From Clostridia bacterium (GTDB lineage Bacteria; Bacillota; Clostridia; Oscillospirales; CAG-272): 14,471 nt of DNA. The stretch's first letter is position 1, and every line of letters begins with the position of its first letter. Positions 1 to 6,916 of this stretch are shown in pieces. The stretch lies in NCBI GenBank assembly GCA_017466495.1, contig JAFTUB010000155.1, positions 1-14,471 on the forward strand, in the 5' to 3' direction. A program made the translations under genes and the position numbers. The notes beneath the pieces are model-generated. The model saw only the letters and a list, made by a program, of their open reading frames with translations, was not told the DNA's origin and did not search any database.

Positions 1-1206
1 CAGCAGTCCACCTCTCCCTTTACGGTGAAGCAGATCGTGCATCTCTTCAAGCTGCTGCACAAGCTGGGCGGCCCCAAGGGCCTCATCCGGCAGAGCGAGT
101 TCTTTGTCTATACCGAAAAGGACCGCCGCGCCGTGGAGGAGTGCATGGCGCTGGGCTACGAGTTCCCCGAGGTGACCAGCTGGATCCGCGCCAGCGAAAA
201 GGATTTTGCCCTGGTCAAATCCCTGGGTATCAAGGAGACGGGCGTACTGGTGTCCTGTTCCGATTACCACATTTATAATAAAATGGGTCTGACCCGCCGC
301 TCAGCCATGGAGAAGTACCTTGGGGTCATTCGCCAGGTGCTGGAGCAGGGTATCCGTCCCCGCTGTCACTTTGAGGACATCACCCGTGCCGACTACTATG
401 GTTTCGTGGTGCCTTTTGCCGAGGCGCTGGTGAAGCTGGGTGAGGAGTACAACACGCCCATCCGTATCCGTGCCTGCGATACCATGGGCTACGGCGTGAC
501 CTACCCCGGTGCGGCGCTTCCCCGAAGCGTTCCCGGCATCATTTACGGCCTGAACCACTATGCCGGCGTCACCAGCGATATGCTGGAGTGGCACGGACAC
601 AATGACTTCTACAAAGTCGTGACCAACGCCTCTACCGCATGGCTCTACGGTGCATCGGGCGTCAACTGCTCCCTGCTGGGCATCGGTGAGCGCACCGGCA
701 ACTGTCCTCTCGAGGCCATGGTGGTGGAGTACGCCTCTCTCCGTGGCACCACCGACGGAATGGATCTCACCACCATCACAGAGATCGCCCGGTATTTTGA
801 GGACGAGATGGGCTACGAGATCCCGCCCCGCTCGCCCTTCACCGGACGAAACTTCAACGTGACCCGCGCCGGCATCCATGCGGACGGTCTGCTCAAGGAT
901 GAGGAAATCTACAATATTTTCAATACAGCCAAGCTGCTGGGCCGTCCCGCCGCCGTGGCGGTGGACTCCCACTCCGGCCTTGCCGGCATTGCTCACTGGG
1001 CAAACGGCTACTTCCGCTTGACGGGCGAGGATTGCATAGACAAGCGTTCCCCGGTGATCGCCGCCATGAAGGAGCGGGTGGATGCCGAGTATGCCGCCGG
1101 CCGCAACACCGTCATGGGAGACGGCGAGCTGGAGGAGATCCTCAGAGAAGTGGACTACGACGAGTATTACCGACTGGCTCACATCCATACCAAGTCTATC
1201 CATTGA
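1..1206 (+). CDS. Citrate (Re-type)/homocitrate/isopropylmalate synthase-family protein, 5' truncated
   Basis: The frame is open from base 1, so the gene begins upstream of the window; 401 residues are visible. It belongs to the DRE-TIM metallolyase family, which condenses acetyl-CoA with a 2-oxo acid in the cytoplasm. Visible family marks are RCHFEDITRAD in the middle, a metal-binding HGHNDFYK segment near base 590, the glycine-rich GIGERTGNCPLEA segment and, towards the C-terminus, RAGIHADGLLKDEEIYNIF. The HGHNDF form and the AWLYG segment just after it resemble, from memory, the Re-citrate synthase group of clostridia more than LeuA or NifV, where this motif is usually HxHND or HxHDD with a different continuation. 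Re-citrate synthase (oxaloacetate plus acetyl-CoA) is therefore my preferred function, with homocitrate or isopropylmalate synthase as alternatives. The N-terminal DRE-type segment lies outside the window. A strong terminator follows 6 bases after the stop. Confidence 0.85.
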   Translation, partial: QQSTSPFTVKQIVHLFKLLHKLGGPKGLIRQSEFFVYTEKDRRAVEECMALGYEFPEVTSWIRASEKDFALVKSLGIKETGVLVSCSDYHIYNKMGLTRRSAMEKYLGVIRQVLEQGIRPRCHFEDITRADYYGFVVPFAEALVKLGEEYNTPIRIRACDTMGYGVTYPGAALPRSVPGIIYGLNHYAGVTSDMLEWHGHNDFYKVVTNASTAWLYGASGVNCSLLGIGERTGNCPLEAMVVEYASLRGTTDGMDLTTITEIARYFEDEMGYEIPPRSPFTGRNFNVTRAGIHADGLLKDEEIYNIFNTAKLLGRPAAVAVDSHSGLAGIAHWANGYFRLTGEDCIDKRSPVIAAMKERVDAEYAAGRNTVMGDGELEEILREVDYDEYYRLAHIHTKSIH

Positions 1207-1212
1207 GAATAG

Positions 1213-1243
1213 AAAAGGTGCCGCGCATTGCGCGGCACCTTTT
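1213..1243 (+). terminator. Rho-independent terminator after the synthase gene
   Basis: A perfect 13-bp stem (1213-1225 with 1231-1243) encloses the 5-base loop CATTG. The outer pairs are A-T, so the structure ends in TTTT on the plus strand and AAAA at its 5' side. It starts 6 bases after the stop codon. It also marks the left edge of the AT-rich island. Confidence 0.85.
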
Positions 1244-1328
1244 GGTGTATATGGGGCCTGCGGAAATCGAGGTGTGCTCAACCAGTGGTCAAAGTAATAC
1301 GCTCATTCAAAACAATGATCAAAAACCT

Positions 1329-1565
1329 TTAATCTTCGATGTCGGTAAGCTTTGAAACCGTAGTACCAAGAACCTCTGCGATTTTAAATAAGGTTTTCAG
1401 CGAAGGACAGAAAAAACAATTCGGTGCTTCAAGCTGAGAAATATAGCCGGAAGATAAGTCACAGGCTTCTGCGAGTTCTTCCTGTGTCATTCCCTGAAGT
1501 TTTCTGTAATATGCAATTTTTAACCCTATTTTTATCAGGTTCATTTTATATTGACTCTCTATCAT
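1329..1565 (-). CDS. Small XRE-family helix-turn-helix repressor
   Basis: This 78-residue protein is essentially one Cro/C1-type helix-turn-helix domain. The pattern MTQEELAEACDLSSGYISQLE (residues 26-46) is the recognition region, followed by LKTLFKIAEVLGTTVSKL, the usual final helices. There is no extra sensor domain. I chose the ATG at 1565 because AAGGA lies 5 bases upstream; the next ATG, at 1544, has no good ribosome site. The gene is visibly AT-rich compared with the GC-rich genes on both sides. It is transcribed divergently from the SLOG gene at 1730, and a 21-bp inverted repeat lies in the shared promoter region, so self-repression and control of the neighbour are likely (inference). 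No terminator is evident downstream. The specific regulon is unknown. Confidence 0.88.
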   Translation of the reverse strand: MIESQYKMNLIKIGLKIAYYRKLQGMTQEELAEACDLSSGYISQLEAPNCFFCPSLKTLFKIAEVLGTTVSKLTDIED

Positions 1566-1582
1566 GAATATCCTTGCACTCC

Positions 1583-1595
1583 ATTATATCATATA
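1583..1595 (-). promoter_or_regulatory. Extended -10 promoter element for the XRE gene
   Basis: On the minus strand the sequence reads TATATGATATAAT, which contains an extended -10 (TG, one base, TATAAT at 1588-1583). No good -35 box is present at the expected distance; the inverted repeat at 1602-1622 lies there instead. The predicted transcript start would be close to the ribosome site, giving a very short leader, so the exact start is uncertain. Confidence 0.5.
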
Positions 1596-1601
1596 TGGCA
1601 A

Positions 1602-1622
1602 AATAGAATGACACCTTCTATT
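1602..1622. promoter_or_regulatory. Candidate operator: 21-bp inverted repeat between divergent XRE and SLOG genes
   Basis: AATAGAA (1602-1608) and TTCTATT (1616-1622) form a perfect 7-bp inverted repeat with a 7-base spacer. The centre is about one helical turn and a half upstream of the XRE gene's -10 box and overlaps its expected -35 position. The size and placement fit a dimeric XRE repressor that represses itself. Binding is inferred. Confidence 0.5.
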
Positions 1623-1648
1623 ATTTTGTCAAAAAACATTTTACCTTA

Positions 1649-1677
1649 TTTACATTTTAAATGTTATATGATATAAT
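1649..1677 (+). promoter_or_regulatory. Sigma-A-type promoter for the SLOG gene
   Basis: TTTACA (1649-1654), a 17-base spacer and TATAAT (1672-1677) form a near-consensus promoter. It has an additional extended -10 TG at 1669-1670. The 13-mer ending at the -10 (1665-1677) is an exact inverted copy of the 13-mer at the XRE promoter (1583-1595). Confidence 0.8.
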
Positions 1678-1729
1678 ATAGGAAACCTTATATTTTACAT
1701 AAGAATTTTGCGGCGTTTTTGAGGTGAGC

Positions 1730-2089
1730 ATGAAATTACTCATTGCAGGTTCCAGAAGCATCAAAGCATTTGATTTTGAAAAACACATTCCCGCAGAAAC
1801 AACAATGATTATTACAGGCGGAGCGGATGGGATAGATACACTGGCAGAACAATATGCAGATAAAAAACGTCTGTCAAAGTTGATTTTGCGTCCGGAATAT
1901 GATCTTTACGGAAAGCATGCACCGCTTAAACGAAATGAAAAAATGGCGGAGCTTTGTGATATGGCCTTGATTGTATGGGACGGTTGCTCGAAAGGGACAA
2001 AGTATACCATCAACTATGTACGAAAAATAGGGAAAAAGGTGATTTTAATTATGGCAAGTACAGCTTCAAGGCAGATGGAAAAACCGTAA
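1730..2089 (+). CDS. SLOG-domain protein (DUF2493/YspA-like, cpYpsA-related)
   Basis: The 119-residue protein is a single Rossmann-like SLOG domain. It shows GSRS (residues 7-10) after the first strand, GGADGID (30-36) as the nucleotide-binding turn, RNEKM (68-72) and WDGCSKGT (83-90), in the order typical of DUF2493 proteins. Family members are thought to bind nucleotides or nucleotide-like ligands; the precise reaction is unknown. The start is the ATG at 1730, with GAGGTG 5 bases before it; a GTG at 1724 overlaps that ribosome site and is less likely. Codon use is AT-rich like that of the divergent XRE gene and unlike the flanking genes, suggesting joint transfer. SLOG proteins occur in nucleotide-based conflict systems, but a defence role here is only a hypothesis. 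Confidence 0.85.
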   Translation: MKLLIAGSRSIKAFDFEKHIPAETTMIITGGADGIDTLAEQYADKKRLSKLILRPEYDLYGKHAPLKRNEKMAELCDMALIVWDGCSKGTKYTINYVRKIGKKVILIMASTASRQMEKP

Positions 2090-2107
2090 TCGAAGGTGCT
2101 CGGAGGC

Positions 2108-2154
2108 ACAGAAAAAGGGCAGAGAATGCAAAGCATTCTCTGCCCTTTTTCTGT
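2108..2154. terminator. Bidirectional terminator between SLOG (+) and PHP (-) genes
   Basis: A perfect 22-bp stem (2108-2129 with 2133-2154) has a 3-base AAA loop. The stem contains AAAAA on the left and TTTTT on the right, so it can work in both directions. It begins 18 bases after the SLOG stop and lies about 75 bases beyond the PHP stop on the other strand. It forms the right edge of the AT-rich island. Confidence 0.9.
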
Positions 2155-2229
2155 CGGTGGGGCAATTTGATGAGATTTCGGAACAGCCCCTTATCGAATG
2201 TTTTCCGGGGGACAATCTGTTTTGTTTCT

Positions 2230-3183
2230 TTACGCCAGGGCGGGGGTGAAAAGGTCGGCTTCGGTGATGCCGGTGAGTTCGGAGATGCGCTCGCCCTTGG
2301 TGATGGAGCTCAGCCCCTTGACGCTGTGGGCATCGGTGCCGAAGGTGAACTTGCAGCCTACATCCCGGGCAATGCGGATGGTGCGGATGTTGGCCTCGTC
2401 GGCGTAGTCGTTCTCGGCGTTGAAGCAGCCCACGTTGACCTCCAGGCCGATGCCCAGCTTCTTTGCCTTCTCGAAGCAGCGGCGGAGATCCTCTTCCCGG
2501 AGGGCGCGGTTGGCGGCCACCGACTCGTCCCGGGGAATGCAGCAGGCGTGCATGGGATGGGCGATCACGGTGGGCACCCGGGCGGCCAGCTTGATAAATT
2601 CGCTGTTTTCCATCAGCGCCTCGAAGGAGTTGATCATCTGGGTGGAGTAGAAGAGGGCCAGATCGGTGGGTTCGGCATCTGCCAGCTCCTTCAGCTCGGC
2701 CACAGGGAGGGTGGCCACCATCTTTTTGACCTGCGCTTCGTTCAGCTCGGGCATGGCGGCGGCCAGGCGGCGGCGCATCTCGGCGCGGCGGGCACGGACA
2801 TCGTCGGGATCGGGGCAGACGGTGCCCTTCATGTGCACATGGGTGTGGGGTACCAGAACATAATCGAATCGCTCAGCCGTGTCAGCCAGCATGCCCAGGG
2901 TGTCGGTGACGGCGAAGTATTCGGTTTCCACGCCGATCTTGACCTTGACCCCGCAGGTGTCGGCAGGAACGCAGTTCCGCGCCTGCAGGCCGTAGTTGAT
3001 CATCTGCCCTTTGTACCACGCGCTGGCCCCCTCCACCTTCTCGTCCCAAAGGTGATTGGAGATGCCGAACACGGTGTGGCCCAGCTCGGCGGCGCGGCGG
3101 ACGTAAGCCTCCACCGTGGCGGCGGGGTCGTGACAGCAGGCAGAGAGCAGGGTATGGGTGTGGATATCATGGTTGATCTTCAT
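2230..3183 (-). CDS. PHP-domain metal-dependent phosphoesterase (histidinol-phosphatase-like)
   Basis: This 317-residue cytoplasmic protein has the metal-binding motifs of the PHP superfamily in order. They are HTH at residues 8-10, GVETEY with E86, the histidines of HTHVH at 113-117, AHP at 209-210, and FGTDAH with D284 and H286. PHP enzymes hydrolyse phosphate esters using two or three metal ions. HisK-type histidinol-phosphate phosphatases are one branch, but no histidine-biosynthesis gene is nearby, so the substrate is open. An insertion of roughly 60-80 residues between HTHVH and AHP is rich in charged residues. The ATG at 3183 has GGAGG 5 bases upstream. The gene lies 33 bases downstream of the SGNH hydrolase gene on the same strand, and the two probably share a transcript. 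Confidence 0.88.
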   Translation of the reverse strand: MKINHDIHTHTLLSACCHDPAATVEAYVRRAAELGHTVFGISNHLWDEKVEGASAWYKGQMINYGLQARNCVPADTCGVKVKIGVETEYFAVTDTLGMLADTAERFDYVLVPHTHVHMKGTVCPDPDDVRARRAEMRRRLAAAMPELNEAQVKKMVATLPVAELKELADAEPTDLALFYSTQMINSFEALMENSEFIKLAARVPTVIAHPMHACCIPRDESVAANRALREEDLRRCFEKAKKLGIGLEVNVGCFNAENDYADEANIRTIRIARDVGCKFTFGTDAHSVKGLSSITKGERISELTGITEADLFTPALA

Positions 3184-3216
3184 TTTGGCCTCCTGTTTGT
3201 CGTCGGTGTGGGAAAA

Positions 3217-4017
3217 TTACCACTTCGCCTTGTTGCTGTGGTGGGGCGTGCCGATGAAGCCCACCTGCTTGAAGTCCTCGGGGTTGTGTCGGATGATGTA
3301 GTCGATGTAGGAGCCGATAATCTTGGCGGAGAAGATATAGCCGGCGGGATTCATATGGCTGCCCAGGTTGAAATAGCTGCGGAATTCCTCGCCGTAGACG
3401 GGGGCGTAGCGGTTGAGGTCGATGACATAGGTAAATTCAAAGAGGGACGCAATGTCATGGAGCAGGGCAGCGTGGAGCTCGGCCTTGGCGTCCCGCTCGG
3501 GTCTGTCGGCGCGGGGGATGGTGACGAGGAAGAAGCGGCTCTTGGGCATGGCCTCACGGTAACGCTGGAGAATGGCGGCGTAGCGGCCGGCGAAGGTCTC
3601 CATGTCATTGTTGCGCCAGTTCTCGGGATCGATGGAGTCCTTGGAGCCAAGGGGATGATTCTGATTGAGGATGTCGTTGACGCCAAGGGCCATGATATAG
3701 GCCTGTGCCAGCTTGTCATCGCCCCAGAAGCCCTTTTTGTCGGCGAAGGATTCCAGGTACTGCTTGGCGGTCATGCCGCCCTTAGAGAAATTGTAGACCT
3801 TTGCCCCGGTCATGCGGGCAAGATACTGGCCCCAGGAATACTCGTAGTAGTCGTGGTAGCCGGTAGAGCCGTCGGCCTTGGTGGACTCGAACTCACCGGA
3901 GGCAAGGGAGTCGCCGATGCAGGCGATGGTGCGGAAGATGGCGGTGAGGCCGCCGTCGTCAACAATGCGGTCCAGGGGCTTTTCATTGGGATTGGCATAG
4001 AAGCGGGAAAGATCCAT
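3217..4017 (-). CDS. SGNH/GDSL-family hydrolase
   Basis: The 266-residue protein has the SGNH blocks of this esterase/lipase family. IACIGDSL carries the nucleophile S37, NFSKGG the oxyanion glycine near 80, ALGVND the asparagine N114, and GSHMNPAGY the histidine H221. The usual Asp three residues before the histidine is absent; L218 is there (sequence NLGSHMN), so the catalytic dyad or triad may be atypical. There is no signal peptide, so it should act in the cytoplasm. The substrate is unknown, perhaps a carbohydrate or lipid ester. The ATG at 4017 is chosen because AGGAG sits 8 bases upstream and a good promoter lies just beyond; the frame stays open to 4086, but that region overlaps the promoter. 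It is the first gene of a two-gene unit with the PHP phosphoesterase. Confidence 0.85.
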   Translation of the reverse strand: MDLSRFYANPNEKPLDRIVDDGGLTAIFRTIACIGDSLASGEFESTKADGSTGYHDYYEYSWGQYLARMTGAKVYNFSKGGMTAKQYLESFADKKGFWGDDKLAQAYIMALGVNDILNQNHPLGSKDSIDPENWRNNDMETFAGRYAAILQRYREAMPKSRFFLVTIPRADRPERDAKAELHAALLHDIASLFEFTYVIDLNRYAPVYGEEFRSYFNLGSHMNPAGYIFSAKIIGSYIDYIIRHNPEDFKQVGFIGTPHHSNKAKW

Positions 4018-4057
4018 AGCAGAGTCTCCTTTTTGCGGCGCGATGCCGTTTTTTACC

Positions 4058-4086
4058 ATTATACAGGAATAAAATGGGGAATGCAA
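4058..4086 (-). promoter_or_regulatory. Sigma-A-type promoter for the SGNH-PHP operon
   Basis: On the minus strand TTGCAT (4086-4081), a 17-base spacer and TATAAT (4063-4058) precede the SGNH start at 4017. The predicted transcript begins near 4051, giving a leader of about 34 bases that includes the AGGAG ribosome site. Confidence 0.75.
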
Positions 4087-4161
4087 GGGGCGGACAGAAA
4101 ATTATCAAATTTTTTGCCGACGCAGGAAAAGACCGAAATATGTAAGAAATATAGCAGAGGA

Positions 4162-4185
4162 TTGTTAAGAAGGTCATGGTAAAAT
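4162..4185 (+). promoter_or_regulatory. Probable extended -10 promoter for the VanY-ABC operon
   Basis: TAAAAT at 4180-4185 is preceded by TG and one base (4177-4179), making an extended -10 element 28 bases before the ATG at 4214. TTGTTA at 4162-4167 is the nearest -35-like sequence, but its 12-base spacing is too short, so the promoter may rely on the extended -10. Confidence 0.4.
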
Positions 4186-4213
4186 AGGGCCACATTCATT
4201 AAGGAGAATTGAA

Positions 4214-5097
4214 ATGCCGGGATTGACATCCTCATGTACACTCCGCTTGCGGCGGGGACTGCTGATTGTTTTTTCTGTTTACTGCTGATAATCTGCGGGG
4301 TATCGGTGCTGCGGCCCGACATTCCCTGGCGTATCGGTGAGCGCATTCGCCGGGTGGGGGCTGGTGCTTTGCTTGTTCCCTATGCTCCGGAGGAAACGGT
4401 GCAATACTCCGCCGATGCCCTGGCGGCACTTCCCGCTGCCGGAGCACCCATGCTGGTCAACGCCGATTATCCCATCGCCGACGATATATCGGGCGGGGAC
4501 ATGGCGGATTACGCCGGGAGCGGATGGTTGGTGCATCCACTGCTCGGTGCCGATTACGCCGCCCTTTGCGCTGCGGTGGAGGAAGCAACGGGGGAGCGGC
4601 TGCTGATCCGCGATGCCTTCCGCTCCCGCGCTGAGCAGGAGGCGCGTTACGCCGCAGATCCCGTCCTTGCCGCTCTTCCCGGGACGGGGGAGCACGAGAC
4701 GGGATTGGCGTTGGACGTCTGCGTGACCGGCTACGGCGGGATGAGCTTTCTCAAGACCCGCGCGGGACGGTACGTCAACAACACTGCCTGGAAGCATGGG
4801 TTTATCATCCGTTACCCCATTGACGGTGAGGCGGTAACGGGAAAGCCCTTTGAGCCGTGGCATCTGCGCTGGGTGGGGGCGCCCCACGCCGAGATCATCC
4901 ATCGCTCGGCGATGACACTGGAGGAATATCTTGAACGGTTGGGCGAGGGGTGGTTTTCCTTTGGCGGCACTTTGCTGCTCACCCGGCAGCCCATGGCCGA
5001 TGTTTATTCTGTTCCGGAGGGGGCGAAGCCCATTGCGGCTTCCCCTGACAACACGGGTTGTGTGGTGATCGTCTGCCGATATGGAGCGGAGAGATAA
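4214..5097 (+). CDS. VanY-like D-alanyl-D-alanine carboxypeptidase (peptidase M15B), apparent frameshift in the membrane anchor
   Basis: The long frame from 4234 carries an M15B zinc peptidase domain, which trims the terminal D-Ala from peptidoglycan stem peptides outside the membrane. Visible are LLIRDAFRSRAEQ, GEHETGLALD (zinc ligands H154 and D161, numbered from 4234) and FEPWHLRWVG (E207 catalytic, H210 zinc). However, the only good ribosome site (AAGGAG, 4201-4206) serves the ATG at 4214 in another frame, which stops at 4286-4288. One extra T in the T6 run (4269-4274) would join the frames. The product would then be about 294 residues with an N-terminus reading RLRRG followed by some 20 hydrophobic residues, a textbook signal anchor. 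The ATG at 4234 has no ribosome site. I read this as one gene with an indel: assembly error, phase variation or mutation. It leads an operon with an ABC exporter. Confidence 0.8.
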
Positions 5098-5127
5098 AAT
5101 GTTCTATGTACATCGGGAGGAAGGAAG

Positions 5128-6036
5128 ATGGATCTGATTTTGCATACCGAGGATTTGTGCCTGCACTATGGCGGGCGCGCGGTGCTGGACGGGCTGTCCA
5201 TGCACATTCCCCGTGGGGCGATCTACGGTTTTGTGGGGCGGAACGGTGCGGGGAAAACTACCCTGATCCGCACGGTCTGCGGTCTGCAGGCACCCACAGA
5301 GGGGAGTTACCGTCTCTTCGGGGTGGATTACCGCCGGCGGGAGGTCGCGCAGTCCCGCCGCCGGATGGGAGCGGTGATCGAGACCCCCGCCCTTTACGGC
5401 GATATGACCGCCGAGGAAAATCTCCGGGAGCAGGCACTGATGCTGGGGGCCCGGACGAACATTGCCGGGCTTCTCCGGGAGGTGGGGCTGGCCGACACGG
5501 GACGGAAGCGGGTGCGGCATTTTTCCCTTGGGATGAAGCAGCGGCTGGGGATCGCGGTGGCTCTGGTAGGGGAGCCCGAATTCCTCGTGCTGGATGAGCC
5601 CATCAACGGGCTTGACCCCCAGGGGATCGTACAGCTGCGGGAGCTGATCGGGCAGCTGAATCGGGAGAGGGGGATCACTTTTCTCATTTCCAGCCACATC
5701 CTTCCCGAGCTTGGCAGGCTGGCCACCCATTACGGTTTTATTGACAGGGGCAGGCTGCTGCGGGAGATCAGCGCGGCGGAAATTGAGGAAAAGTGCCGGA
5801 GCTATGTGCGGGTGACGGCCGATGATAACGCGGTATTGCGCCGTTTTCTTGCCGAGGCGGGCATTGAGCATACCGCGGATGCGGACAGATCGGTGCTGAT
5901 CTACGGGCGTCCTGCGGTGAGTGAACTGACGCTTGCCCTGCATGAGCAGGGATGCACACTCCTCTCCTGGCGGGAGGAGGAAGAAACGGTTGAACAGTAT
6001 TATCTCAGCCTGCTGGGAGGTGGAGAAGATGACTAA
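5128..6036 (+). CDS. ABC transporter ATP-binding protein (BcrA/lantibiotic-immunity type)
   Basis: This 302-residue ATPase powers the permease encoded next. It has Walker A GRNGAGKTT (37-45), the signature FSLGMKQRLG (132-141), Walker B FLVLDEP (152-158), a D-loop INGLD and the switch histidine H190. The Q-loop position reads IETP (E85) rather than Gln, a variant I associate with BcrA-like exporters, along with the SLGMKQRLG signature and the C-terminal extension after about residue 220. GGAGG lies 7 bases before the ATG at 5128. It begins 30 bases after the VanY-like stop and overlaps the permease start by 8 bases, so it is co-transcribed with both and translationally coupled to the permease. 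Export or detoxification of a cell-wall-active peptide is a reasonable guess; the substrate is unknown. Confidence 0.92.
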   Translation: MDLILHTEDLCLHYGGRAVLDGLSMHIPRGAIYGFVGRNGAGKTTLIRTVCGLQAPTEGSYRLFGVDYRRREVAQSRRRMGAVIETPALYGDMTAEENLREQALMLGARTNIAGLLREVGLADTGRKRVRHFSLGMKQRLGIAVALVGEPEFLVLDEPINGLDPQGIVQLRELIGQLNRERGITFLISSHILPELGRLATHYGFIDRGRLLREISAAEIEEKCRSYVRVTADDNAVLRRFLAEAGIEHTADADRSVLIYGRPAVSELTLALHEQGCTLLSWREEEETVEQYYLSLLGGGEDD

Positions 6037-6916
6037 GCTTCTGCGTGCGGGATTCTTTCGGCTGGCGCACAGCCGCGGGGTGCGGTTCTGCTTTGTTCTG
6101 ACCCTGATCTGCGCCTGCCTGTTTGCCCGGGAGGTGCGGCAGGAGGTTTCCCTGGGGGAGGTTTGGTTTTTGCCGCAAATGATGATCTATGCTGTGATGT
6201 TCTCCCTTGCAGTGGGACGGGAGATGGGGCATCGGGCGAAGAATAAGCTGATTGCCGGGGTGTCCCGGAGCCGGATTTATTGGAGCGAGCTGGCCGCGGC
6301 ATTTGGCGTGGCGGCGGTTTGCTATCTTCTCTTCGGGGGGATCGTGCTTCTTGCGAATCTTCGCCTGCTGGAGCATACCCCCATATCCCTCGTCTTTTGG
6401 CTGGGGCTGGGCTTTGGGGGAATTACACTGGGGATGACGGCGGTGTTTGTTACCGTCTCCCTGCTGGCCCCTGCCAAGACCTTGGCTGCCGTCTTTTGTC
6501 TGGTACTGGTGATGGCGCTTTATGTGACCGCGCTTCCTCTCTCTCGAATGCTCGGCGAACCGGAATTCCATGCGGTGGCGGGAACGGTAGGGGGAGAGCC
6601 CTTCTATCGGGAGGAGCCAAACCCGGACTATGTAACGGAGCCGTGGCGCAGTGTGCTTGAACTCTATCGGGCGGTCAACCCTTTCGCGGTGCGGGAGGAT
6701 TTCGGCCGCGCAGTGCATCCCTTCCTCTTTTACGGCGACAGTTGGGCGCGGGCAAAAGCGGCCACTGCTGAGACCATGGGGCCGGAATTTATGGAACGGA
6801 TGCTCACCGAAGAAGAGGAGAGTATGCTCCACCGTGCCCCCCTGTGTGCGCTTGCCCCCACAGTATGCCTTGTGCTGGCGGGATGGCCCGTCTTTTGTCT
6901 GCGCAGGTTCCGATAA
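6029..6916 (+). CDS. ABC-2-type transporter permease
   Basis: The 295-residue membrane protein has six predicted hydrophobic segments: about 18-33, 50-63, 86-110, 119-146, 151-170 and 271-290. A hydrophilic region of roughly 100 residues lies between the fifth and sixth segments and is rich in acidic residues near its end, including EEEE at 261-264. This layout fits small permeases of BcrB or lantibiotic-immunity type that pair with a single ATPase. The start at 6029 overlaps the ATPase gene by 8 bases and has GGAGG 8 bases upstream, inside that gene. The frame extends further 5' but only within the ATPase gene. Sequence similarity to any named permease cannot be judged by eye; the assignment rests on topology and on its partner. 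A terminator begins within the stop codon. Confidence 0.85.
   Translation: MTKLLRAGFFRLAHSRGVRFCFVLTLICACLFAREVRQEVSLGEVWFLPQMMIYAVMFSLAVGREMGHRAKNKLIAGVSRSRIYWSELAAAFGVAAVCYLLFGGIVLLANLRLLEHTPISLVFWLGLGFGGITLGMTAVFVTVSLLAPAKTLAAVFCLVLVMALYVTALPLSRMLGEPEFHAVAGTVGGEPFYREEPNPDYVTEPWRSVLELYRAVNPFAVREDFGRAVHPFLFYGDSWARAKAATAETMGPEFMERMLTEEEESMLHRAPLCALAPTVCLVLAGWPVFCLRRFR

Noticed and set aside
1200..2160. Direct repeats or inverted ends marking an insertion sequence around the AT-rich island
   Set aside because: I could not find matching flanking repeats or terminal inverted repeats. The island is bounded only by terminators.
1975..4182. A 735-codon open frame on the plus strand
   Set aside because: It lies antisense to the PHP and SGNH genes, which have family motifs, ribosome sites and a promoter. 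Its translation is low-complexity (Gly, Val, Ala, Asp, His rich), typical of a GC-rich antisense shadow.
4269..4276. Programmed -1 ribosomal frameshift to join the two VanY frames
   Set aside because: The codons around the T-run (GTT TTT TCT) do not form a canonical X-XXY-YYZ slippery heptamer and I saw no clear downstream stimulator. A simple indel or length-variable tract fits better, although slippage is not excluded.
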